64,000 nucleotides of DNA from Halobacteriovorax marinus. GTDB lineage: Bacteria; Bdellovibrionota; Bacteriovoracia; Bacteriovoracales; Bacteriovoracaceae. Positions within the stretch are counted from its first letter, which is position 1. Each line of letters opens with the position of its first letter. The translations under genes were made by a program, and so were the position numbers. The stretch covers positions 248,001-312,000 of the forward strand of contig MAAO01000006.1 of the NCBI GenBank assembly GCA_002163155.1, in the 5' to 3' direction. Shown piece by piece: positions 1 to 8,659 of the stretch. The notes beneath the pieces were generated by a model, which worked only from the letters and a program-made list of their open reading frames with translations, made no database searches and was not told the DNA's origin.

Positions 1-5
1 TTTTC

Positions 6-521
6 ATGATTAAAATAGGAATAGATAGAGGATCGGAAGAAGTTGAATATGGTCCTTATAGTTTAAATGAACTTTCTAAAGCTTATAGTGAAAAAAGAAT
101 CAATGAAAAAACACTTTTGTTTGTTCCTGGTCAAATGCAAGAATGGGGCTTTCTAGCTGACATTCCAGTGTTTGAAGAACTCTTTGATACCCTGCCTCCC
201 GTTATAGATGAAATAGATAGAAGAAAAAACTCTCGAAAACCATTTGTTGCGCGAATGTTCTTTCATGATGAAGAGAAATTATTTGAAGGAGTCTGTAGAG
301 ACATTTCAATAGGTGGTCTTCAAATATTAGTTTCTGAATTTCCTGGAAGTGTAGGAGATGATGTCTCAATGAATGTTCATCCTGATAACTCAGACTACTG
401 CTTTACTGCTAAAGGGCAAATTGTAAGAATTTTAGATGGAGGACAAGGCTTTTCTTTAAGGTTTATGAATCTTACTGAAGAGGCGAAGAGTTCAATTGAT
501 AATTATGTTAACAGAAACTAG
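6..521 (+). CDS. GYF-like plus PilZ domain protein (c-di-GMP receptor)
   Basis: 171 residues. The N-terminal 60 residues look like a GYF_2-type domain (YGPYSL at 15-20, EW at 46-47), a fold that usually binds peptides. Residues about 70-165 form a PilZ domain with both signature elements of cyclic-di-GMP binding: an Arg-rich RRKNSR stretch (72-77) and DISIGG (99-104). No signal peptide or membrane segment, so probably a cytoplasmic effector that couples c-di-GMP to a protein partner. The partner is not identifiable. Its end overlaps the start of the next gene, so the two are probably co-transcribed. A GGDEF cyclase and an HD-GYP phosphodiesterase elsewhere in the window could supply and remove the ligand (inference). 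Confidence 0.85.
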   Translation: MIKIGIDRGSEEVEYGPYSLNELSKAYSEKRINEKTLLFVPGQMQEWGFLADIPVFEELFDTLPPVIDEIDRRKNSRKPFVARMFFHDEEKLFEGVCRDISIGGLQILVSEFPGSVGDDVSMNVHPDNSDYCFTAKGQIVRILDGGQGFSLRFMNLTEEAKSSIDNYVNRN

Positions 522-1392
522 AAAGAAATTTAAATATTTAGAAAAAAATTCTTTTAATATAAAGTCTCACTCTAAAGAAGAAAGTCTCTATGTTAAAGAA
601 TGGAAGACGACGAAAAATACAAAGATTCGTCATCATTTCGTTATTTTACATGATATTTGTGATCATCACGGCCGTTATGAGCCTCTCGCTGAGAGTTTGT
701 GGCAACAATTCGATGAAGAAGTTAATATTACATTCATAGATTTCAAGGGACATGGACTTAGTTCTGGTACAAGGTCATATATTGGAAACTTTGACGAATA
801 TATTGATGATTTACACATGGTTTTAAACGAAGACGAAACTCAAGGTGTTAAGAAGGTCTTAATAGGGCAAGGGCTAGGAGCCCTAGTAGCTCTGTCATAT
901 ATTGAATCCTATGAACAGACTGCGAAGAATATTATTGGCTCTGTTGTCCTAAGTAATCCTTTGCTTTTTCTGCACCTTGAATTACATAAAGTTCAGGATA
1001 AAGTCCTTAGATCCATAAATAAATATGCAGGTAAATTACGATTTCCTTATCATATTAATGGAAAAAACCTAACAAGTGATAGAGAGAGGTATGAAAGTTA
1101 TAATTCAGATCCCTTGATAAATCACTATATGTCTTTTTCTCTTGTAGAAGAAATTCTTAGAAAAAGTAGACACCTCCTGGATTATTCCTATTTCTTAGAT
1201 ATTCCCCTATTAATGTTATTAAGTAAGAACGATTTCTTGGTCAATTGGTCAAAGAGCTCTCTCTATATAAAAGGAATGCCTAAACATTTGGCATACGAGT
1301 GTATCTATTCTCATTGCCTACATGATCTCTTTAATGAGAAAATAAGAGACAAGGTTTATACAGATATATATAATTGGTTAGAAAAAACCTAA
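505..1392 (+). CDS. Alpha/beta-hydrolase of monoacylglycerol-lipase type, nucleophile Ser replaced by Gly
   Basis: 295 residues from the ATG at 505. A TTG nine bases upstream is also in frame but less likely. The layout follows the serine aminopeptidase S33/monoacylglycerol lipase family: oxyanion HG pair (55-56), the DFKGHGLSSG strand-turn (79-88), and a nucleophile elbow at 121-125. That elbow reads GQGLG instead of GxSxG, so the nucleophile position (123) is Gly. The Asp (243, SKND) and His (273, in the HDLFNE context) positions are kept. It may be a non-catalytic relative, or use another mechanism. It overlaps the preceding PilZ gene by 17 bases, suggesting translational coupling. Family fold is clear; activity is not. 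Confidence 0.82.
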   Translation: MLTETRKKFKYLEKNSFNIKSHSKEESLYVKEWKTTKNTKIRHHFVILHDICDHHGRYEPLAESLWQQFDEEVNITFIDFKGHGLSSGTRSYIGNFDEYIDDLHMVLNEDETQGVKKVLIGQGLGALVALSYIESYEQTAKNIIGSVVLSNPLLFLHLELHKVQDKVLRSINKYAGKLRFPYHINGKNLTSDRERYESYNSDPLINHYMSFSLVEEILRKSRHLLDYSYFLDIPLLMLLSKNDFLVNWSKSSLYIKGMPKHLAYECIYSHCLHDLFNEKIRDKVYTDIYNWLEKT

Positions 1393-1402
1393 TAGGAAAA
1401 CT

Positions 1403-1915
1403 ATGAAGTCATTAATTTTAATTCTCTCTTTTGCCTTATCTTCTTGCTCTTTTACAAAGAGAAATTTAGTCCAAAGAGATGAATTTGAAATTTATGGAGG
1501 ATCTGCTCACGGGAAAAGTTGGGACGATTCTCTGACTCTGAAAAGAGCATCATGGTATCTTGAAATGACGATGGCCTTTGATTTACTAGTGACAGAAATT
1601 GATGATTCTTCTGAGTTCTTTAATTGGTTTTCAACAAGTGAAAAGGTTGCAATTAATAAATGTAAGAAAAGTTATCTCGCTATCTATTACTCAAATGATA
1701 ATGATTATATTTCTAAAAAAGACTTCTTAGCTAATGTTAAGAAAAGAGGGCTAGATGAAATTGTTGTTAATGGATTTGTTAGTGCTTTCCGATTACATCA
1801 TCAATATGTACTAAATTCATTTAAATTGTATAAGACATCAGTATTATGTTCTCGAGATACAACTCATAAAGAATTCATTATTGAATTTGCAAATTACCCA
1901 TCAGTTAAAATGTAA
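1403..1915 (+). CDS. Putative lipoprotein of unknown function
   Basis: 170 residues. A short hydrophobic leader ends in LSSC at about 12-15, a convincing lipobox, so the mature protein probably carries an N-terminal lipid-modified Cys in the envelope. The rest is mixed alpha/beta with no motif I recognise. It starts 10 bases after the hydrolase gene ends, so it is likely the third gene of the PilZ-hydrolase unit. The 209-base gap that follows separates it from the kinase gene. Function unknown. Confidence 0.75.
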   Translation: MKSLILILSFALSSCSFTKRNLVQRDEFEIYGGSAHGKSWDDSLTLKRASWYLEMTMAFDLLVTEIDDSSEFFNWFSTSEKVAINKCKKSYLAIYYSNDNDYISKKDFLANVKKRGLDEIVVNGFVSAFRLHHQYVLNSFKLYKTSVLCSRDTTHKEFIIEFANYPSVKM

Positions 1916-2124
1916 TAGCAAAGACTGACTTTAATTTGTGTCATAAGCAGAAAATATTTAAAATATTCACATTTGCTATAAAGTTGTAGTTCTAACTGTC
2001 TGATATTCATGGGCTATATCCACTTATTTTGTTTAAAAATACCTTACTTTTTCCTCAAGATTTTCTATTAGGAGCCGAATAGTAGGAAGGTTAAACTTAA
2101 TAAAATAATCTAACTGGGTTTATT

Positions 2125-4158
2125 GTGGAAAGAGAACGATTTGGACGATATTTAATTTTAGACCACCTTGTAGACGGTGGAATGGCAAAGATTTGTAGAG
2201 CACGTTTTCTTGGAGAACAGGCCGATAAGGTTGTTGCTATAAAGATGGTTCAGCCACAATTCTCAAAAGACGAAAATTTTAAAATTATGTTTATGGATGA
2301 AATTAAGACAACTTTTGCTCTTCTTCATCCAAATATTGTACAGACTTATGATTATGGAATGCATAAAGATCAGCTCTTTGTTGCCATGGAATATTGTGAT
2401 GGTAGAAACTTAAAAGAGTATCTCGATAAATTAAAAGAGAGGAAATTTGTTTTTCCTGTTGAGATTTCGGTCTACATCATCACTCAGCTATGTCAGGGGC
2501 TTCATTATGCCCATACTTTAACAGATAAACTTACAGGTAAGGATTTACAAATTATTCATAGGGATGTTTCCCCTCATAATGTCATGCTTACCTTTGATGG
2601 TGCTATTAAAGTCATTGACTTTGGTATCGCAAAAACTGAATCAAACACAGAATCTACTCAGGCGGGAACAATAAAAGGGAAGTTATCTTACCTTGCTCCT
2701 GAATACCTAGAAGGACATGAACTAGATCCAAGGTATGATGAGTTTGCTGTTGGTATTTCCATGTGGGAAATGCTTTGTTCTAGAAAACTCTTTAAAGCTT
2801 CAAACGATCTTGCCGTTTTGAAGAAGATACAAGAGTGTAATATTCCTGCTCCTTCAAGTATAAATCCTAATGTACCAAAAGAGCTTGATGAAATAGTTTT
2901 AAAGGCCCTTAGTAAAGATAGAAACAAACGATATGACAACTTAGATCAGCTCAATAGAGCATTAGTTAAGTTCTTATTTTCTACTTACCCTGATTTTAAT
3001 TCATCAGATTTAGGTTATTTTGCCAAAGAGCTTTTTAAAGATGAGATTAAAAAAGACAGAGCTAAACTTTTTGAATTCGGTAAAATTGATTTAAAACCAT
3101 ACTTAGCGGATTTAAAAAGAGAACAAACTGGTGGAACAGCCCCAGCTGAAGCTCCTGCTGCTACTTCCGAGAGTGTCGCAGCTTCAGAGAAAGAGAGACA
3201 GAGGGAAACAGCTTTCGATTTTGGTTTTGAAGAAGAAGAAGCACAAACTAAAACTAGAACTAGAGCAACTCGAAAGTCTGCTGCAACAAAATCTAAAGTA
3301 GATATTGATGAAAAGTTTGGTCACTTAGAAGAAGATAGTGAGCTATCGATAGATAAAGTAAAAGTAAAACCTCAGGTTGATAATGAAGGCAATGTTAAGC
3401 CAAGAATTCCTGATGCCACAAAGACCATTAGAAGAAAAAAATCAGCTAAAACGGCTACTAGAAAAATAACGATTAAACAGAAGAAAAGTCCTCTTCCAAA
3501 AGTCGCTTCAATTGCTATTATTGCGGGACTTGTTGCATTTGGTGCTAAGAATATTGACATGATTAAAGAGCTCGCAGGTCTTCAAGAGAAGAGAGTTGTA
3601 AAAGCTCCAAGTCAAAAGAAGAGAGTTCCTTCTTCTAATAAGAATGTTGAAAAAGATGAGGTTATTACTGACTCTAGAGGAGAAGTATCTGTAGCGTTAA
3701 ATAACTTTAATAAGCATAAGCAGAAAGTATTTGTTGATGGAAAGAGAATGAAAGTTGATTTTCTAAATTCAATAAAAATATCTTCAGATAAAGCTCATTG
3801 GATTAGGGTTGAGAGTAGTGGGCGAAAACATTTTATTCAAAAAGTTAATTTTGAAAGTAGTGGAAACGAAAGCATTTCTGTTACAGAAAGTGTTTTTCAA
3901 TCATATGGATATCTTAAAATGTCGAGAAGTTGTGCTAAGGGTAGTATAAGCTTCACTTTATTTGGAGAACCTAGAGTTGAAAAATTACCAATAAGGTCTC
4001 GCATAGGAATTCCATTTCCTGTTGAGTCTGAAGCAACTGGTGGTAAACCGACAGTGCATAGTGTTTATTTTAAGCTTGGAAAGCAAAATATTGAAAGGAA
4101 GATTGAATTTGAATTAACAGAAGATTCATCTGTTGATTTTTGCGAATTAATTCTATAA
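2125..4158 (+). CDS. Membrane-anchored Hanks-type Ser/Thr protein kinase
   Basis: 677 residues from a GTG start. The kinase domain spans about 8-285 with a Gly-rich loop (LVDGGMA), Lys40 (VAIK), Glu59, catalytic HRD at 145-147, DFG at 165-167 and APE at 191-193; all catalytic elements are present, so it should be active. A low-complexity, charged linker (about 330-450) follows, then a single hydrophobic segment near 458-475, and about 200 C-terminal residues that would lie in the periplasm. This is the receptor-kinase architecture of PknB-like enzymes, although the periplasmic part is not PASTA and I do not recognise it. It converges on the transporter gene, overlapping its 3' end by 6 bases. 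Substrates unknown. Confidence 0.92.
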   Translation: MERERFGRYLILDHLVDGGMAKICRARFLGEQADKVVAIKMVQPQFSKDENFKIMFMDEIKTTFALLHPNIVQTYDYGMHKDQLFVAMEYCDGRNLKEYLDKLKERKFVFPVEISVYIITQLCQGLHYAHTLTDKLTGKDLQIIHRDVSPHNVMLTFDGAIKVIDFGIAKTESNTESTQAGTIKGKLSYLAPEYLEGHELDPRYDEFAVGISMWEMLCSRKLFKASNDLAVLKKIQECNIPAPSSINPNVPKELDEIVLKALSKDRNKRYDNLDQLNRALVKFLFSTYPDFNSSDLGYFAKELFKDEIKKDRAKLFEFGKIDLKPYLADLKREQTGGTAPAEAPAATSESVAASEKERQRETAFDFGFEEEEAQTKTRTRATRKSAATKSKVDIDEKFGHLEEDSELSIDKVKVKPQVDNEGNVKPRIPDATKTIRRKKSAKTATRKITIKQKKSPLPKVASIAIIAGLVAFGAKNIDMIKELAGLQEKRVVKAPSQKKRVPSSNKNVEKDEVITDSRGEVSVALNNFNKHKQKVFVDGKRMKVDFLNSIKISSDKAHWIRVESSGRKHFIQKVNFESSGNESISVTESVFQSYGYLKMSRSCAKGSISFTLFGEPRVEKLPIRSRIGIPFPVESEATGGKPTVHSVYFKLGKQNIERKIEFELTEDSSVDFCELIL

Positions 4159-5430
4159 GAAACGTTGTATACCTTCGTAGTATATAAGCGCTCCATTTAC
4201 TAAAAGCATTAATAAAACAATTCCATAACTTATAACATTATAAGTTGTGGAGTTTGTATATTCTCCCATGACATCAGGATCATTACATAGATTAATGATG
4301 AATAATAAGATTATAGGAATAAGAACTCCATTTATTACCTGAGACCAAATTAAAATATTAAACAAATTAATTCCTGGAAGCAGTACCATTGCAGCTCCAA
4401 TTATAATGAGAGATGTAAAAATTGTAAAAAAGTTAGGGGCTTCTTTAAAAGTCTTATCAACGCCAGACTCCCAACCCATGCCCTCACAAACATAATAACT
4501 CGTAGCTAGTGGGAGCAGTGCCGCTGCAAAAATAGAGGCATTGAAGAGACCAATCCCAAATAGAATGCTTGAGTACTTACCTGCTAGGGGTTCTAAGGCC
4601 ATCGCTGCGTCAGCTGCAGTTGTGATGTGTACACCTGAGGTATGAAGAGTTACAGCACAACAAATAATAATGAATATGGTGACAAGGAACATAAAGAAGC
4701 AGCCAACTATGACATCAACTTTAGAGTGCCAAAGATGTTTTGTGGTGATTCCCTTTTCTACAACTGCTGATTGTATATAGAATTGCATCCATGGGGTAAT
4801 AGAAGTTCCAACAAGTCCTACCACAAGAGGCATATTTTCAGCCGTTAAGATTTCTAAATTGGGAACAAGGGTAGCATGAATAACTTCTCCCCAGTCGGGA
4901 CCAATTATAAACCCTGATACGATATAGGAGAGATAAACAGTACAGCCTGCAATAAATATACGTTCTACTGTTTTATAATTTCCTTTGGTAATAAGAAGCC
5001 ATACAAAGAGTGAACATATAGGAACTGAAATATATCTTGAGATACCAAAGATTTCCCCTGCTGAAGCAATTCCTGCAAATTCTGCCATAGTATTACCAAG
5101 ATCAGCAAAAACTAGAAGAAAGAGTGAGTAGAAGGTAACTTTCAGGCCAAACTTCTCTCGGATTAAATCAGCGAGTCCTTTTCCGGAAGCAATTCCCATT
5201 CTTGCAGACATTTCTTGTACCATGATTAAAGCAACAGTTATGGGCATTAATGTCCAAAGAAGACCATATCCAGTTTTTGCACCGACAAGTGAGTAGGTCG
5301 CTATCCCTCCTGCATCATTATCAATATTCGCTGTGATAATTCCAGGACCAATTATCCCTAGGAGAATAATCATTCTTTTATAAAAAGAAGGGATCTTCTT
5401 TTTTTCTTTTTTTACTTTCTTATCTTTCAT
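4153..5430 (-). CDS. NRAMP-family divalent metal transporter, non-canonical metal-site variant
   Basis: 425 residues with about eleven hydrophobic segments. The first segment carries GPGIITANIDNDAGGIATY, the NRAMP helix-1 region, but the classical DPGN is replaced by DNDAGG. In helix 6 the classical Met before the Pro (as in VMPHN) is replaced: the text here is GTSITPWMQF. Loss of that Met is a feature of NRAMP relatives with altered metal preference, including described Mg2+ transporters (family knowledge). The gene starts 11 bases inside the end of a soluble MgtE_N/CBS gene, which points to Mg2+ or a similar ion as substrate (inference). The N-terminus is Lys-rich. Mn2+ or Fe2+ transport is not excluded. 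Confidence 0.88.
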   Translation of the reverse strand: MKDKKVKKEKKKIPSFYKRMIILLGIIGPGIITANIDNDAGGIATYSLVGAKTGYGLLWTLMPITVALIMVQEMSARMGIASGKGLADLIREKFGLKVTFYSLFLLVFADLGNTMAEFAGIASAGEIFGISRYISVPICSLFVWLLITKGNYKTVERIFIAGCTVYLSYIVSGFIIGPDWGEVIHATLVPNLEILTAENMPLVVGLVGTSITPWMQFYIQSAVVEKGITTKHLWHSKVDVIVGCFFMFLVTIFIIICCAVTLHTSGVHITTAADAAMALEPLAGKYSSILFGIGLFNASIFAAALLPLATSYYVCEGMGWESGVDKTFKEAPNFFTIFTSLIIIGAAMVLLPGINLFNILIWSQVINGVLIPIILLFIINLCNDPDVMGEYTNSTTYNVISYGIVLLMLLVNGALIYYEGIQRFL

Positions 5431-6757
5431 TTAGTAGCCAAGGCAGTAAATCATCAACTGAAATAATACCTAAAAGTTCCTTTGATTCATTAATAATTGG
5501 AGCATACATGAGATTATATTTGCTCATGAAACTAGCGACTTCTTTCCAGCCCGAATCGACTTGCATAGATTTAACATCTTTGGAGTTCATGACTTCTCCA
5601 ATCTCAATATTATCTTTTTGAGTGATGAGTTTTCTAAGAGAACATTGGCCAATCAGTTTCTCATTTTTATCAACTATGTAAATAGAGTAAATAGTTTCTA
5701 GATCTTCATGTTCTTTGTATATTTTTTTTAAAATATCATCTTTCTTATCGTCCGCTAAAACAGACAAATACTCTGTGGACATTAATCCACCTGCTGTATC
5801 GTCTTTGTATTCAAGTAACTCTTGAATTTCTTCTTGAATCTCATCATCATCAATCCTAGAAATAATGTCTTCTGCTCTCTGTTCGCCTAGTTCATGGAGA
5901 AGGTCAGCAGCATCATCAGTATCCATTTCTTCGATAATGTCCGCTGCTCTCTCTAGATCTTCATTCCGAAGCATTGTGACTTGAAGATCATCATCGACTT
6001 CAGATAATGTTTCAGCAGCAGTTTTGGGATCAAGATTTTTAAAAATAATTCCTCGACCATGGCTATCTAGGTCCTCTAAAATATCTGCTAGATCGGCTGG
6101 ATGAAGTTCTTTTATATCTTCATTGGATAAGTTTAATTTAACTGAAGACTGAATACTTTTATTGGGGATTGCGTGAACAAATTTCCAATTAATTAAAGCT
6201 TCACTTGTTAAATATTTCGAATTTGGTTTCACTAATTTAATAATTGAATCAATGGCACTTTGATAACCTAATCTTCTCATCATTGATCTAAGACCAATCG
6301 CTGCATGAGTCACTCTCAGGTTTGTTCCGGCCTTAATGAGTTGAATGTCATTTACTCTTACAACTTTCTTTCCCGCCGTATCAACAATTTGTCTATCGAG
6401 AACAATTTTTCCAAGGGGAGGGTACTCTACAGTATTTCCTGTAAATTGACTGGCCAGTATTGATGTTATTATTTTATTAGTTGTTACTTTTGGATAGGTC
6501 CTACTTCTTCCTTTAAAAGCATTATTTTTTACAATAATTTTCTTATGAGAATACTCATTTATATCATCCCAGGAAATATAGAAATATTGCCCTGAGTTCT
6601 TAAACTGAATGGCCAAGACAAGTGGGTAGACCTCTTCATAATCGACAAAGAAGTCTGAAAGGTTGCCTATCCTTATTCCATCTTCATTAAAGATTTTTGT
6701 CCCTAAGGCATCAGAAAAATGAATTTGGATTTCATTAAATCCTTTAAATATACCCAT
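5420..6757 (-). CDS. Soluble PRC-barrel/MgtE_N/CBS protein, putative Mg2+ sensor for the adjacent transporter
   Basis: 445 residues with no membrane segments. The N-terminal part (about 10-140) resembles PRC-barrel domains. Residues about 195-310 form an MgtE N-domain, a superhelix of acidic repeats containing HPADLADILEDL and EEMDTDDAADLL. Residues about 315-440 form a CBS pair beginning with the TAGGLMSTEYL motif typical of MgtE. In MgtE these two domains bind Mg2+ and gate the channel, but the MgtE pore domain is absent here. The downstream gene, overlapping by 11 bases, encodes an NRAMP-type transporter. I infer that this is a detached regulatory subunit for it. It lies 3 bases after ppsR. 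Confidence 0.87.
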   Translation of the reverse strand: MGIFKGFNEIQIHFSDALGTKIFNEDGIRIGNLSDFFVDYEEVYPLVLAIQFKNSGQYFYISWDDINEYSHKKIIVKNNAFKGRSRTYPKVTTNKIITSILASQFTGNTVEYPPLGKIVLDRQIVDTAGKKVVRVNDIQLIKAGTNLRVTHAAIGLRSMMRRLGYQSAIDSIIKLVKPNSKYLTSEALINWKFVHAIPNKSIQSSVKLNLSNEDIKELHPADLADILEDLDSHGRGIIFKNLDPKTAAETLSEVDDDLQVTMLRNEDLERAADIIEEMDTDDAADLLHELGEQRAEDIISRIDDDEIQEEIQELLEYKDDTAGGLMSTEYLSVLADDKKDDILKKIYKEHEDLETIYSIYIVDKNEKLIGQCSLRKLITQKDNIEIGEVMNSKDVKSMQVDSGWKEVASFMSKYNLMYAPIINESKELLGIISVDDLLPWLLNER

Positions 6758-6759
6758 CT

Positions 6760-7626
6760 CTATTCACGCTCATCATTTCTCTTGTTTTGTTTAAAAATAT
6801 TATTCTTTCTCATATTAAGAAGTCTTAATATTTCTGACGCCGTCTCTTCAATTGCCTTATCTGTTACATTAAATATGGGCCATCTCTTATTTTCTTTGAA
6901 AATTTCATTTGCCCATTCTAGTTCATCTATAACTTTTCTTTGGTCAGCGTAGTCTCCAGTATGATTAGCGGCCCCAAGATTTGAGAGTCTCTTCTTCCTA
7001 ATCTCTAGTAGGGCATCAGGATCAATGGTTAAGCCGAATACTTTTCTTTGATCGACTTTAAAAAGAGTGTCAGGGATTTGAGTTCCTTTAACTAGTGGAA
7101 CATTTACAACTTTTATACTGTGTTGGCTTAGGTAAACAGATAGGGGAGTTTTTCCTGTTCTGGAAATTCCTACTAGAACTACATCGGCAAGGTTTAATGT
7201 GTCTAAGTTTCTTCCATCATCATGGTTAAGAGTAAACTCCATTGCCGCTACTCTATTAAAGTATTCATCGTTAACTGCGTGTAAAAGTCCAGGTTCTGCC
7301 ATGGGCTCTTGCTCAAAATAGTTTGAAAATGCAGTAAGAGCGGGACCAATCAGATCTAGGGCTCGAACATGTCTTTTTCTTGCCGCAACTCCTATGTAGT
7401 CACGTAATTCATTTGTAACAATTGTATAAATAATGAGGTCATGATGAATTGCTGCTTCAGTAAAAATAGCATCCACTTGTTCATTTGTTCTGACATTTTT
7501 AAATCTAGTGAAATAAACTTCACGATCAGGAAATTGGGTCATTATCGCCCTAGAAATAGCTGTAGCTGTTTCACCAGTTCCATCAGATATGATAATAATT
7601 TTTAACTTCCTAGGAAGTGACGCCAT
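6760..7626 (-). CDS. ppsR: Bifunctional regulator of phosphoenolpyruvate synthase or pyruvate phosphate dikinase (DUF299)
   Basis: 288 residues, close to the usual length. The opening IIIISDGTGETA and the P-loop GISRTGKTP (153-161) are hallmarks of the PDRP/PpsR family, which uses ADP to phosphorylate a Thr on PEP synthase or pyruvate phosphate dikinase and removes the phosphate by phosphorolysis. It therefore switches gluconeogenic PEP formation on or off in the cytoplasm. The target enzyme is not in this window, so I cannot tell which of the two it controls. It sits 64 bases downstream of miaA and directly upstream of the MgtE_N/CBS gene, probably in the same transcript. Confidence 0.92.
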   Translation of the reverse strand: MASLPRKLKIIIISDGTGETATAISRAIMTQFPDREVYFTRFKNVRTNEQVDAIFTEAAIHHDLIIYTIVTNELRDYIGVAARKRHVRALDLIGPALTAFSNYFEQEPMAEPGLLHAVNDEYFNRVAAMEFTLNHDDGRNLDTLNLADVVLVGISRTGKTPLSVYLSQHSIKVVNVPLVKGTQIPDTLFKVDQRKVFGLTIDPDALLEIRKKRLSNLGAANHTGDYADQRKVIDELEWANEIFKENKRWPIFNVTDKAIEETASEILRLLNMRKNNIFKQNKRNDERE

Positions 7627-7690
7627 TTTTAATCCTTTTTAATAATTTTAACAAATTTAAGTATTTAGCATGTGAGAAAGAAAAAAACGC

Positions 7691-8659
7691 CTAGTTGTTT
7701 CCTATGAAATCTAGAGTTTGTTTGAGTATTTTATCTTGATCATGTATTGGATGAAAACAGTTCTTGGGGGTTACCTTCTTAAAGAAAGTTCTTTGGGATT
7801 TTGCCAATTGTCTGGTTGATATCGCCATCCTTTCTATATATTCATCTGTAGATTTAAATTCACCGTTAATAAATTGAATTGTTTCTTTATACCCAATTGA
7901 TTTGAGAGGTTTTTCTTCTCCAGTAAATCCATTAGCGAGAAGATTTCTAACCTCTTCGACCAGTCCCTCTTTAACCATTTGAGTAGACCTATCAAGAATG
8001 ATCTTCCAGTGCTCATCTTTTTCAAGATCTAAATATATATGAAAAATATTGAAATTATCGAGTCTGTTTATTGAAAAATCGTAGGGACTAAGTTGATCGA
8101 GCTTCTCTCGCTGTTCACTAATGGGAGAATTGGTCGAAATGAAATGCTCATAGGCCCGAAGGTTTCGATAATGATCATTTTCATGAAGAGTTTCATATGA
8201 CTTAGGGTCATGCTCTTTTAGAAAATTTCTAAAAAAATGAATACCTTCATGTTCAAATTTTTTCTGAACTTCATTTCTTAAACTTTGGTCAACAGGAGCA
8301 GAGTCATACATACCTTTTACAAACGCCCTAATATAGAAGGCGGAACCTCCTGTGAAAATAGGTATTTTTCCATCTTGAGTTAAAGATTCAAGAAGTTCAT
8401 CGGCACTTTTTAAAAAATCAGAAGCATTAATGGGGTCTTTTGCTGATTGAATACCAACTAAGTGGTGTTCACACATTGATAACTCATCATTAGTGGGTTT
8501 CGCTGTTCCTATATTTAATTCTCGGTAAAACACGAGAGAATCAAAATTGACAATAGCACTTGGATTTCCACTCTTATTGAGTTCTCTACATAGTCTTATA
8601 CTAGTAGATGTTTTTCCACTTGCTGTTGGTCCTGAAATGATAATAATATTTTTCTTCAT
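7691..8659 (-). CDS. miaA: tRNA dimethylallyltransferase MiaA
   Basis: 322 residues, typical length. The P-loop GPTASGKT lies at 10-17, followed by the conserved NFDSLVFYRELNIGTAKP region that binds substrate, then GGSAFYIRA. The enzyme adds a dimethylallyl group to A37 of tRNAs that read codons starting with U. Its ATG overlaps the mutL stop codon by 4 bases, the common mutL-miaA order, so the two are translationally coupled. Nothing looks altered. Confidence 0.96.
   Translation of the reverse strand: MKKNIIIISGPTASGKTSTSIRLCRELNKSGNPSAIVNFDSLVFYRELNIGTAKPTNDELSMCEHHLVGIQSAKDPINASDFLKSADELLESLTQDGKIPIFTGGSAFYIRAFVKGMYDSAPVDQSLRNEVQKKFEHEGIHFFRNFLKEHDPKSYETLHENDHYRNLRAYEHFISTNSPISEQREKLDQLSPYDFSINRLDNFNIFHIYLDLEKDEHWKIILDRSTQMVKEGLVEEVRNLLANGFTGEEKPLKSIGYKETIQFINGEFKSTDEYIERMAISTRQLAKSQRTFFKKVTPKNCFHPIHDQDKILKQTLDFIGNN

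Noticed and set aside
1916-2124. AT-rich repeats as a possible array or operator set before the kinase gene
   Set aside because: Short A/T inverted stretches only, no regular spacing or repeated unit.
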